Assembly: GCA_007753675.1 (NCBI GenBank)
Contig: CP036432.1
Span: forward strand, 3,012,394 to 3,076,393
Direction: 5' to 3'
From: Stieleria magnilauensis
GTDB lineage: Bacteria > Planctomycetota > Planctomycetia > Pirellulales > Pirellulaceae
DNA length: 64,000 bases
The translations under genes and the position numbers were made by a program. Shown piece after piece: positions 25,628 to 34,900 of this stretch (the first letter of the stretch is position 1; each line of letters begins with the position of its first letter). The notes beneath the pieces were generated by a model, which saw only the letters and a program-made list of their open reading frames with translations, did no database searches and was not told the DNA's origin.

Positions 25628-26512
25628 GTGTTTCGCTCCTCCGTCCAGACGCTCCATCTCGTTCGCTTGGCCGTGGCTCGCGCCACCGGTTGGGTGTGGC
25701 ATTGGACCGGCAGCGTGGGCGAACTGTTTTTCGACCGCTTCGGCCGCCTGTCGGCAATCGCATCGGTGTTGTGGGCTTCTCTGGCACTGGCAAGTCATCC
25801 CCGATCGTGGACGTACGCGGTCCGCAATGTGTTTTCCAAGCAGGTGTTGTTCACGGCGGTCGACGCGATCCCCGCGGCGCTTCGATTTGGGGGCGCGGTG
25901 GGGGTGTTGTTGATCGTCCAGGCAGCGATGTGGATCGATGCCGCAGGCGTCTCCACCGACGTGATCGCACCGATCTTGTGGCGTTCGATTGTTCGCGAGA
26001 TCGCACCGATGTTAGCGTGTTTGGTAGTGATCGGCCGCAGCGGCATCGCGATCAGCACGGAACTGGCGACGATGCGGGCCAACGGCGAGGTCGAAGTGAT
26101 CGACTCGTTGGGAATCGACCCGATGACGTTCCTGGTGATGCCACGCGTCTTGGCGGTGATGATCAGTGTCTTTTGCCTGGCGATCATCACGGCGGTGACG
26201 ATGGTCGTGACGGGCTATGCGGTGGGGTTCATGATGGATGCGATTCACACCAGTTGGAACGAGTTTTATGGCGAGATCGCCAGCAACTTTGAGCTTAGTG
26301 ACCTGACGTTTTTCCTTTCCAAGACCATGGTCGCCGGAGGGTTCGCCGGAGCGATTTGTTGTTTGGAAGGCATCAATGCACGGGGATCGATGACGGATGT
26401 CCCCAGGATCGCCAGCCGCGCGGGGATCCGAGCGCTGACGGCCGTTTTTGCGGTTTCCGCGATTCTGTCGATCCTGTTCTACAATAAGATCCTCGTCTTT
26501 CAATTCGGATAG
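25628..26512 (+). CDS. MlaE-family ABC transporter permease
   Basis: About 294 aa from GTG 25628; start uncertain (TTG 25535 also in frame). The MlaE/YrbE fold is clear: amphipathic N-terminal helix, FGGAVGVLLIVQAAM, the conserved cytoplasmic block APMLACLVVIGRSGIAISTE then TMRANGEVEVIDSLGIDPM, and helices FLVMPRVLAVMISVFCLAII and AVTMVVTGYAVGFM, ending with a last helix (ALTAVFAVSAILSILFYN). Works with MCE proteins to move phospholipids between membranes. First gene of a four-gene operon; 4 nt separate its stop from the next start. Confidence 0.88.
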   Translation: MFRSSVQTLHLVRLAVARATGWVWHWTGSVGELFFDRFGRLSAIASVLWASLALASHPRSWTYAVRNVFSKQVLFTAVDAIPAALRFGGAVGVLLIVQAAMWIDAAGVSTDVIAPILWRSIVREIAPMLACLVVIGRSGIAISTELATMRANGEVEVIDSLGIDPMTFLVMPRVLAVMISVFCLAIITAVTMVVTGYAVGFMMDAIHTSWNEFYGEIASNFELSDLTFFLSKTMVAGGFAGAICCLEGINARGSMTDVPRIASRAGIRALTAVFAVSAILSILFYNKILVFQFG

Positions 26513-26516
26513 TCCC

Positions 26517-27278
26517 TTGACCGGCAACGCCCCCACGACCGAGACCCCGCCACCGCAATGGGAGCTGGCTGCGCCGATCCTGGAATTCCATCAGGTGAGT
26601 TTCAAGGGAACTGGCGAGACGTCGATTCGCATGAACAAATTCTCGGCGACGATTCGGACGGGCGAGCTGGTCGAAGTGGAACTGGAGCGGCAGCACAATC
26701 CCCGCGACCTGGTTTCGATGATGCTGGGATTGAATCCACCGGACGCGGGTGAGGTCTTGTACAGCCAGCAAGATTGGTTGGGGATCGACTACGCGCGACA
26801 CTTTCAAATGCGAAGCGAAATCGGACGCGTGTTTGCGGGTTCGGCGTGGATCCAAAGTCTGACGCTGCGAGACAACATCCACTTGGCCATGCGGCATCAT
26901 GGGGTCACCGAAACCGACGCGGAAGAAAAAGTGGAACATTGGATTCAAAGGCTGTCGGGCCATCAGCTCGCCAAGGTGAAATGGGCCTTGAAAAAGCGTC
27001 CCTCGGTCGTCGAGCCGTCGGTGCTGGCGTTGTGCCAGTTGATTCGCGCGATGGCCAACCATCCTCGACTATTGATTTTGGAACGCCCACTTCGCTTCAT
27101 GTTGGAATCGTTGTACGACAACTTTGTCTCGGCGGTCGACGATCTGCGCGCCTCGGGAACCGCGGTCTTGTTCTTCGCCGGTGGCCGAGACGAATACCGA
27201 CTGGAATTCCGCAGCCCGGTGATCAGCTGGCGGATCATCAACGGGACGATGAACACCAACGGGAGACGTCGGCCATGA
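26517..27278 (+). CDS. Degenerate ABC ATP-binding subunit (pseudo-ATPase) of an Mla-type transporter
   Basis: 253 aa from TTG 26517, four nt after the permease stop. The ABC ATPase fold is recognisable (ILEFHQVSFKG, GLNPPDAGEVLYSQQDWLG, SLTLRDNIHLAMRHHGVTE), but every catalytic motif is gone. The Walker A position reads ELERQHNPRD instead of GxxGxGK(S/T); the signature region (VVEPSVLALCQLIRAM) has no LSGGQ; Walker B ends LLILERPL instead of LDEP; the Q-loop Gln and H-loop His are missing (FAGSAWIQ, LFFAGGRDE). The frame is intact and its stop overlaps the next start (ATGA), so it is kept by selection, presumably as a structural partner of the permease. Confidence 0.8.
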   Translation: MTGNAPTTETPPPQWELAAPILEFHQVSFKGTGETSIRMNKFSATIRTGELVEVELERQHNPRDLVSMMLGLNPPDAGEVLYSQQDWLGIDYARHFQMRSEIGRVFAGSAWIQSLTLRDNIHLAMRHHGVTETDAEEKVEHWIQRLSGHQLAKVKWALKKRPSVVEPSVLALCQLIRAMANHPRLLILERPLRFMLESLYDNFVSAVDDLRASGTAVLFFAGGRDEYRLEFRSPVISWRIINGTMNTNGRRRP

Positions 27279-28360
27279 ACGAACCGTTTCGCCTCAGGTA
27301 TGTCAATCAAATCGTCGGCGTGTTCTTGATCGTCGTCTTTCTGCTGTCGATCGTGATTTCGGTCCGCTTCACCAGCGATCTGGCGGTCAAAAAGGAGCTG
27401 TTCTTTATCCACGTCCCTGAAAACATGGCTGCTCAACTGCGGAACGGCACCGAAGTGATCATCTTGGGTGAAACGGTCGGCCAAGTCGACGGGTTGGAAT
27501 ACATCGTCGATGATGATTTGGTACGCGTGACGCTGGCGATCAATGCCAAATACAGTGATCTGATCACGACCGATAGCGCGGTGACGCTGGACCGCAAGTA
27601 TGGCGTCGGACCAGCCGTGGTTCGCATTCGACGCAATCGCCCCGAAGGCCAAACGGATCCGCCCCAGCGACTGTTGCCCGGTCAAACGATCACCCGGATC
27701 CTAAAACAGGACGACCAGGTTGATCGGATGGCCAGCAATATCGAGGCGGCCGGCAACTCGGTCGACAGCGCCGCCAAGAAATTGCAACAGTCGCTGACCG
27801 AAAACATCGATCCGGCTTTTGGAAGCAGCGAGGAAACGTTCGAATCACTCAAGCTGACCAGCGACGCGATTCGTCCGGAAGCTGTCGAGACGTTCGCCCA
27901 ACTCCGCGAGACGACGGAGAATCTTGAAGCCGAATTGACCCGGCTGGCGCAACGCGTCGATCAATTGGTCGACGGTGACATCCGCCAAACCGTCCTGCGG
28001 ATCCAGGACTCGGCGACCGCCGCGTCGGACGCCGCTGAGAGCGTCAAAAAGCTGGCGGCCAACATCGATGTCAAAAGCGACCAAACCAACGATGACATTG
28101 CGACGACACTGGAGACGCTACGCGAGACGGCACTGCTGATTCAGCGGTTGACCACCGAAACGCGTGACGTGGTGAGAATCGTCCGCAGCGAAGCCGAAGC
28201 GTTGCCCGGCACGACCCAACGTGTCAACGACACCGTCGAGGACACACAGGATTTGGTCGGCGACATCCAAGACCACTGGCTGCTGAGACGTTATCGCGAA
28301 AACAAAGCGCCGACCAAACAGCTGTCTCCGTCCTCGGTTCGCGGCGGAGGCGTTCGCTGA
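27275..28360 (+). CDS. MlaD/MCE-domain lipid-binding protein
   Basis: 361 aa. ATG 27275 overlaps the upstream stop. N-terminal anchor helix (NQIVGVFLIVVFLLSIVISV, about 11-30), then an MCE domain (about 45-130: LFFIHVPENMAAQLRNGTEV, IILGETVGQVDGLEY, ITTDSAVTLDRKYGVGPAVV). A long helical C-terminus (150-345) of repeated ETxxxL segments is a likely coiled coil or tube-forming part. MCE proteins carry phospholipid across the periplasm as hexamers. Partner of the MlaE-like permease. Confidence 0.88.
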   Translation: MNEPFRLRYVNQIVGVFLIVVFLLSIVISVRFTSDLAVKKELFFIHVPENMAAQLRNGTEVIILGETVGQVDGLEYIVDDDLVRVTLAINAKYSDLITTDSAVTLDRKYGVGPAVVRIRRNRPEGQTDPPQRLLPGQTITRILKQDDQVDRMASNIEAAGNSVDSAAKKLQQSLTENIDPAFGSSEETFESLKLTSDAIRPEAVETFAQLRETTENLEAELTRLAQRVDQLVDGDIRQTVLRIQDSATAASDAAESVKKLAANIDVKSDQTNDDIATTLETLRETALLIQRLTTETRDVVRIVRSEAEALPGTTQRVNDTVEDTQDLVGDIQDHWLLRRYRENKAPTKQLSPSSVRGGGVR

Positions 28361-29634
28361 TGCGCGTTCCGGCGATGGTTCCCAGAATTTGGTTCACCCT
28401 GGCGTGGCTGTCGATGGCAGTGATCACGGCGGGCTGCGCCGGTGGCCCCCAAGAAATTGTCGGTAAGGATTCCAAACTGCATCGCTACGTCGATGACGGC
28501 CGGGAGGCATACAACGAAGGCGACCTGGACGAGGCGGAAAAGAAGTATCGCCAAGCATTGATGCGGGCCTGGGCGATCGATGATCCTTACGAATCAGGCA
28601 CCGTGGCGTACAACCTGGCCGCTTGTTTGACCAGTCAGGCCGAGTACCTGGAAGCGTCGGACTGGCTGGTCGACGCGCGTGTGGAACTCTGTCGCGCCGG
28701 AGCATCGACCGGCAACACCTGGTTGCTGTCGGCGGAAATCGCGATCACGCAATCTCGATTCCAAGATGCCGATCGGTTCGTCAACTACGCCGCAATGACT
28801 TGCCCTCCCTGTGACATCGTCGACACATGTTGTCTGTGTGGGCCGGCGGGCGATTGTGCCGATGCCCCCTGCCGCGACTGTTGCGTGGTGCGGCTTCCCG
28901 TCGTCGGCGACAAACTGAACGAACGACAGCAAGAAGATCGCTGCCGCAGCGGCTATGAAGCACGCATCGAATTGGCCCGCGCCCGTCTGGCAGCCAAACA
29001 ATTGGATTTGGGCGGGGCGAAATCGCATTTGGCACGGGCCTGCGCATTGTCGATCGAATCGTGTGACCTGTCGTTGCACGCCGATCGACATGACGTCGCG
29101 GCGCTGGTGCATGATTTGGAAGCCAATTTTTTACAGGCCGGGGCGCACCGGGACCGCGAAGTCCAACTGTTACGCTGCATCGGTCACTACCGCGAGATCC
29201 CGAATGTGCTCGATGCCGCGGCGCAATCCTATCGCTCGGCCGAACGGCTGGATTTGGCGGTCGACCGAATCATTCGCTCGGCGCGGATTCGTCTGGCCCG
29301 TGGCGACATCGAATCGGCTTGGCAGCGAATCCGTCACGCCGGCGAGCTGGCGACGATGTGCGGCTGTGAAGCCGTAGAAATTCGTCTCAGCCTGACCGCG
29401 AAACTGATTCGCGAGTTGCTCGCTGACAAGACCGAGTTGCTCGGGAAGGAGGCCGCGGGTGAAGAAACACCGCCTGAAGACGCTCCGGACGAAGAAACAC
29501 CCGTCGATGAATCAGGAATTCTCCGCGACGGTTCGCCACTGAGCCTGGATCCGCCGCAGCAAGCGGCGAGCCGCCCACTTGATCAACTCAGTGATTGGAT
29601 CCATGCGAGCGGCATAGGCGATTTGGTCGATTGA
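28360..29634 (+). CDS. TPR-type lipoprotein with a cysteine cluster, last gene of the MCE operon
   Basis: 424 aa. ATG 28360 overlaps the MCE stop (TGATG). Lipoprotein signal WFTLAWLSMAVITAGC (lipid Cys26). TPR-like helices (VDDGREAYNEGDLDEAEKKY, RQALMRAWAIDDPYESGTVA, YNLAACLTSQAEYLEASDWL; more between 190 and 330). Residues 148-175 hold nine cysteines in 28 positions (C148, 151, 157, 158, 160, 166, 171, 174, 175), unusual for a periplasmic protein and suggestive of metal binding or disulphide knotting. The C-terminus is acidic (EETPPEDAPDEETPVDE). Fits an outer-membrane or periplasmic scaffold of the transporter. Confidence 0.78.
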   Translation: MRVPAMVPRIWFTLAWLSMAVITAGCAGGPQEIVGKDSKLHRYVDDGREAYNEGDLDEAEKKYRQALMRAWAIDDPYESGTVAYNLAACLTSQAEYLEASDWLVDARVELCRAGASTGNTWLLSAEIAITQSRFQDADRFVNYAAMTCPPCDIVDTCCLCGPAGDCADAPCRDCCVVRLPVVGDKLNERQQEDRCRSGYEARIELARARLAAKQLDLGGAKSHLARACALSIESCDLSLHADRHDVAALVHDLEANFLQAGAHRDREVQLLRCIGHYREIPNVLDAAAQSYRSAERLDLAVDRIIRSARIRLARGDIESAWQRIRHAGELATMCGCEAVEIRLSLTAKLIRELLADKTELLGKEAAGEETPPEDAPDEETPVDESGILRDGSPLSLDPPQQAASRPLDQLSDWIHASGIGDLVD

Positions 29635-29693
29635 AGATCGAGCGTCGAGTTTAGGGAGAGGCGTGCGCTGTTCGGATTCGATCCGTGCGGGTG

Positions 29694-30073
29694 AGCCGTG
29701 CATTTCGCTGCGGAGCAGCGAGTGGGATGCGCCTGAAGGCTGGACACCAACCTGCGCTGGTGTGCAGGATTTATCCGTCCATTTCGCTGCGGAGCAGCGA
29801 GCGGGATGCGCCTGAAGGCTGGACACCAACCTGCGCTGGTGTGCAGGATTTATCCGTCCATTTCGCTGCGGAGCAGCGAGTGGGATGCGCCTGAAGTCTG
29901 GACACCAACCTGCGCTGGTGTGCAGGCTTTAGCCGTCCATTTCGCTGCGGAGCAGCGAGCGGGATGCGCCTGAAGGCTGGACACCAACGTGCGCTGGTGT
30001 GCAGGATTTATCCGTCCATTTCGCTGCGGAGCAGCGAGTGGGATGCGCCTGAAGGCTGGACACCAACCTGCTC
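29694..30073. repeat. 79-bp tandem repeat array 1 (five units)
   Basis: CATTTCGCTGCGGAGCAGCG begins at 29701, 29780, 29859, 29938 and 30017: exact 79-bp period with few substitutions. Each unit has two hairpins: TCGCTGC-GGA-GCAGCGA, and CTGAAGGCTGGACACCA pairing imperfectly with TGGTGTGCAGGCTTTAG. The rest of the 29635-30226 gap holds no gene. All ORFs crossing it are repeat artefacts. Confidence 0.95.
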
Positions 30074-30226
30074 CGCTCGCACACTTCGGCGTGCGGAATC
30101 GCACTGGTGAGCGTCGAAGAGACGTCTCCCCGCACCGACAGTCCGCCTGCCGCACGTTCGCCTGCCGGCACTACGTTTGCAGTGAATTGCATCGCAAGAT
30201 GAAACGCCGCAACAGGGGAACAAGCG

Positions 30227-30799
30227 ATGAGATCCCGCCACAGCCGAGAGGCGCCAACGAGACGACTTCAACAACGAAAGTTTTTCAACGATGTGGAGGA
30301 TGCGATTGTCGATCGTCTTCATGCCGAAGCCCACAGCGAAGGAGCACGCGACGACTTGGCGCGTCAAACGGGAATTTCGGATGCGTCGCTGTTGAGCGAA
30401 CTGACGGAACTGGGGTTCACCACGCGGACGTTGATCGCCTTGCGGTTGATCCCGCTTGTTCTGGTCGCTTGGGCCGATCACCGCGTCGACAGCGGTGAGC
30501 GACAAGCGGTGTTGGAAGCGGCCTCGACGCTCGGGATCCGACCGGAGAGCGAAGCCTACATGATACTGGATCATTGGTTGCGCGAGGTTCCGCCTCGTGA
30601 GAGCGTTGACGCGTGGAAACGCTACATGCGTGACGCGATGGGCCGATTGAGTCAACGCGCCCGAGCGAAATTAGCCACGTTCTTTCGAACACAGATGACG
30701 GCGATCGCCAAAGCATCCGGCGGTCAGTTCGGATTCGGAAAGGTGTCGGGCAAGGAACGCCAAGTGATTGACGGGTTCATGAACACGCTGTGTCACTAG
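30227..30799 (+). CDS. TerB-like helical protein
   Basis: 190 aa. ATG 30227 with AGGGGA 7 nt upstream. Helical throughout. The central part LVLVAWADHRVDSGERQAVL followed by EAASTLGI resembles the metal-binding helix pair of TerB/DjlA-type domains (A-D-x-x-V-D-x-x-E). No signal peptide. Possibly a cytoplasmic stress or membrane-associated protein. Its stop region overlaps by four nt the convergent dihydroorotate-dehydrogenase-like gene. Confidence 0.65.
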   Translation: MRSRHSREAPTRRLQQRKFFNDVEDAIVDRLHAEAHSEGARDDLARQTGISDASLLSELTELGFTTRTLIALRLIPLVLVAWADHRVDSGERQAVLEAASTLGIRPESEAYMILDHWLREVPPRESVDAWKRYMRDAMGRLSQRARAKLATFFRTQMTAIAKASGGQFGFGKVSGKERQVIDGFMNTLCH

Positions 30800-31803
30800 A
30801 CCTTCGTCGTGTAGGACGTCAGTGCCTTCATGTAGTTGGCGCGTTTGAGCCCCTCGGGGTTGGAACAATTGTCCATGCTCATGCTGCCCTTGAGTTGTTC
30901 GACCGAGAAGTAGCCGTTCTCGTCCATCCACTGAACCAACTCGTTGCGCATGACCGGTAGGTGGTCGATCCCATGCTTGAGCAAGGTCGAGGCGATCATC
31001 ACGGCGTCGGCCCCGACTAGCAACGCCTTGGCGGCATCGAGTCCCGAGTGCACGCCGCCGGTGGCCGCGATCGACGCTTGGATCCGGTCTCTCAGGATCG
31101 CGATCCAACGCAGGGCCAAACGCAATTCTTCGGGCTGGCTAAGTTGTAGTGCCGGCACAAATTCAAGCGTCTCCAAATCGATCTCCGGCGAGAGGAATCG
31201 GTTGAACAGCACCAATCCCGCGGCACCGGATTCAACCAGGTCACTGCCAAACGTGGCCGGTGAGGAAAAGAACGGCCCCATTTTGACGGCCAGCGGGATT
31301 CGCAATTGTTCGCGGACCGACAGAACCAACTCGCGATAGTGTCGTTCGACATCGGAGGAGGAGACGCTGGGGTCGGTGGGCACCAAATAGATGTTCAATT
31401 CCAGCGCATCGGCGCCGGCCTGCTCCATCAATTCGCCGTAGTATTTCCAACCGCCGCTGCTGAATCCGTTCAAACTGGCGATCACGGGGATGCAAAGACT
31501 CTCCTTGGCGTCACGGATCAGTTGCAAGTATTCTTCCGGCCCGGTGTTGTAGCGTTCCAAATCAGGAAAGAAACTCAACGACTCAGCCATCGAATCCGAT
31601 TGATAGGCATTCAACTGTTCGAACTGCTCTCGTTCGTGTTCGATTTGCTCTTCGAATAGTGACGGCAGCACGACCGCCGCGGCGCCGGCTCGCTCCAGAT
31701 GCAACAGCGATTCGACGCTGCCGGTGAGCGGGCTGGCTGAGGCGATGAAGGGGTTCTTGAGATCAAGCCCCAGATAGCTGGTGGAAAGGTCGATGTTGGT
31801 CAT
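30796..31803 (-). CDS. Dihydroorotate dehydrogenase-like flavoprotein
   Basis: 335 aa from ATG 31803 (the frame extends upstream with non-native sequence). FMN-dependent TIM barrel: DLSTSYLGLDLKNPFIASAS at the N-terminus, PVIASLNGFSSGGW, ADALELNIYLVPTDP, IPLAVKMGPFFSS, and the phosphate site IAATGGVHSGLDAAKALLVG with ADAVMIASTLLKHG. This subgroup is often encoded next to pyruvate:ferredoxin oxidoreductase, as here, so its role may be in anaerobic redox metabolism rather than pyrimidine synthesis. Same strand, 165 nt after nifJ. Confidence 0.88.
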   Translation of the reverse strand: MTNIDLSTSYLGLDLKNPFIASASPLTGSVESLLHLERAGAAAVVLPSLFEEQIEHEREQFEQLNAYQSDSMAESLSFFPDLERYNTGPEEYLQLIRDAKESLCIPVIASLNGFSSGGWKYYGELMEQAGADALELNIYLVPTDPSVSSSDVERHYRELVLSVREQLRIPLAVKMGPFFSSPATFGSDLVESGAAGLVLFNRFLSPEIDLETLEFVPALQLSQPEELRLALRWIAILRDRIQASIAATGGVHSGLDAAKALLVGADAVMIASTLLKHGIDHLPVMRNELVQWMDENGYFSVEQLKGSMSMDNCSNPEGLKRANYMKALTSYTTKV

Positions 31804-31967
31804 GGAAAGAAATCCGTGCGTCGGGTCGGTCTTTGGTTGAGTTGGTTGGTCGTCAAACGGATGAGTCGTGTCGGGCATGCTGTGCATGCCATCAGTCGTC
31901 AGGCACCGCCTACGCCGCATCGGCGATGACAGGCTGGAAGCCTCTCCGACTTCAGCACCTCGGGGTT

Positions 31968-34900
31968 CTAAACATCGGTTTGTTGCAGGTCGGGATTGTC
32001 TCGCTCGACGCCGGCCAATTGTTGGTAATAGTGCCAGGTGTCGTCGATGTCTTTCTGAGCAAGTTCCATCAGTTCACGCGCTCGTTCCGGTTTGGATCGG
32101 GCGAGCATGGCGAACCGAGCTTCCTGCATCGCAACTTCCTTGAACGGCTTGGAAGGTTTGCGGCTGTCGAGGTGGAAGGGGTGCTCACCGGCATGGGCAT
32201 CACGGGGGTCGTAGCGATACAACGGCCAGAACCCGCTGCGGACCAAGTCGCGTTGATGGGTCATGGCGGTGGACATGTCGATTCCGTGCGCGATGCAGTG
32301 GCTGTAGGCGAGCAGCAGCGACGGGCCGTCGTAGGATTCCGCTTCCTGGACCGCACGAAGCGTTTGGGCGGGGTTAGCCCCCATCGCGATCTGAGCGACA
32401 TAGACGCTGCCATAGGCGACGGCCATCGCGCCCAAGTCTTTGCGATGCACGTTGCGGCCGTCGGCGGCAAACTTGGCCGTCGCGGCGCGCGGCGTCGCTT
32501 TGGACGCCTGCCCGCCGGTGTTGGAATAAACACCGGTATCGAGCACGATGATGTTGACGTTGCGTCCGGAGGCGAGCACATGGTCCAGCCCGCCATAGCC
32601 GATGTCGTACGCCCAACCATCACCACCGACGATCCACACACTTCGCTCGACCAGCGAATCGGCGATTGCGGCCAATTCCAACGCCGGTTGAGAACCGAGT
32701 GACGCCAATCGTTGTTTCAGTTGATCGATTCGATCGCGTTGATCCTGGATCTCCGCTTCACCGCGTTGCTTGGAATCGAGGATGGCGCCAGCCAGCGTCC
32801 CATCGACCTGGTCACGCAATTGGGTCAGCAAGGCGCGGGCGCGTTCACGTTTGCCGTCCAGCCCCAACCGCATCCCGAGTCCGAATTCGGCGTTGTCTTC
32901 GAACAGCGAATTGGACCACGCGGGGCCTCGCCCTTGCGCATTGGTCGACCAAGGCGTGGTGGGCAGGTTGCCGCCATAAATCGACGAGCAACCGGTCGCG
33001 TTGGCGACAACCATTCGGTCGCCGAACAGCTGCGACAACAATTTCAAGTATGGCGTCTCACCGCAGCCACCGCAGGCACCGGAGTACTCGAACAGGGGCA
33101 GCATCAGCTGAGCGTCCTTGACCTTGGTCGTATTCAACGTCGTCCGGTCGGGATCGGGGAGCTGGTCAAAGAACCCGAATCGCTCGCGTTCGCGCTCAAG
33201 ATGCTCACTCTTGGGCAGCATGTCGATCGCCTTGTGCTTGACAACCTCCTTGCTCTTGGCCGGGCAGACGTCGACGCAGACACCACAACCGGTGCAGTCC
33301 TCGGGGGCAACCTGAATGGTCAGTGCCGCCAGTCCGTTGCCGCCGGCCGCGATCCGCACGGGAAACGCCTCCGGTGCCTGGTCGAGCAAGGCTTCGTCGA
33401 ATCGTTTGGTGCGAATCGCCGCGTGCGGGCAAACCATCGCGCAGAGGCCGCATTCGATGCACAGGTCCGCGTCCCAAATCGGGATCTGGTCGGCAATGTT
33501 TCGCTTTTCGTACTGCGCCGTTCCGGTCGGGAAGGTTCCGTCGACGGGCAGGGCACTGACCGGCAACAGATCTCCCTTGCCGGCGATCATCATGCCGGTG
33601 ACACGCTGGACGAAGTCGGGCGAATCGAGGGGCACCGGCGGCAGCAAGTGCACCGTGCTGGACGGCTTGTCGGGCACCGTGACTTTTTGGATCGATGCGG
33701 TCGAAGCGGCGATCGCGGCGAGGTTTCGCTCGACGACGACCGGCCCCCGTTTGCCGTACGTGTTGCGCACCGCTTCCTGCATGTGCTGCATCGCCTCGTC
33801 CATCGGCAGGACTCCCGACAAGGCAAAGAAGCACGTCTGCATGACGGTGTTGATTCGCCCGCCCAGTTCGTTTTCTCTGGCAATCGTGCCGGCATCGATG
33901 ACGTAGAACTGCAGGTTCTTGTCGATGATTTGCCGTTGGATTTCCTCGGGCAGATGATCCCACACGGCTTCGGCATCGTAGGGACAATTCAACAGGAATG
34001 TCGCGCCGGGTGCCGCGATTTCCAACACGTCGCGTTGCTGCAAGAAATTGAATTGATGGCAGGCGACAAAGTTGGCTTGACGAATCAGGTACGTCGATTC
34101 GATCGGCTCGGGGCTGAAACGCAAATGCGAAACCGTCACCGCACCGGCCTTCTTGGAATCGTAGACGAAGTAGCCTTGCGTGTGCAGCGGAGTGTTTTCG
34201 CCGAGGATCTTGACCGTGTTTTTATTCGCCCCTACGGTGCCGTCGCTGCCGAGTCCGTAGAACACGGCGCGGGTGACGTGTTCGGGTTCGTCGTAGTCCG
34301 CTTCGTCCCACGCCAGACTTTGCAACGTCACGTCGTCATGGATTCCGATCGTAAAGTGTTGTTTCGGCGCCTCAGCGGCCAATTCTCTCACAACCGCCAT
34401 CGCCATCGCGGGAGTGAACTCTTTGCTGGACAGTCCATAGCGTCCGCCGATGACTCGGGGGATCGGAACCGAACGACTCCACCAAGCCTGCGTGACCGCC
34501 GTGACGACATCTTGGTAGAGCGGTTCCCCGACGGCCCCCGGTTCCTTGGTGCGATCGAGCACCGCAATCTGCTTGACCGAATCGGGCAACGTGTCGATGA
34601 ACCGATCCACATCGAAGGGACGGAATGCCCGGACCTTCAACAGACCGACTCGACCTCCGTCGCGGTTGAGTGCGTTGACGGCTTCTTCGGCCGCACCGCA
34701 TCCCGAACCCATCATCACCAGAACGTGTTCGGCGTCGGCCGCACCGACGTAGTCGAACAACTTGTACTGTCGGCCGGTCAGTTCGGCAAAGCGATCCATT
34801 TCCTCCTGCAGGATATCCGGCATGGCGTCATAGAACGGATTGACCGCTTCGCGAGCCTGGAAGAAGACATCGGGGTTTTGCGCCGTTCCGCGCAGCACCG

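Noticed and set aside
24460-25686. 408-aa frame containing the discoidin-like protein
   Set aside because: Upstream of ATG 24936 it translates repeat C and other non-coding DNA; only the 158-aa part is supported.
29512-30192. ORFs with repeated SLQAHPARCSAAKW segments
   Set aside because: They are translations of the 79-bp tandem array on both strands; the same happens at 46421-47110 and 57286-57599.
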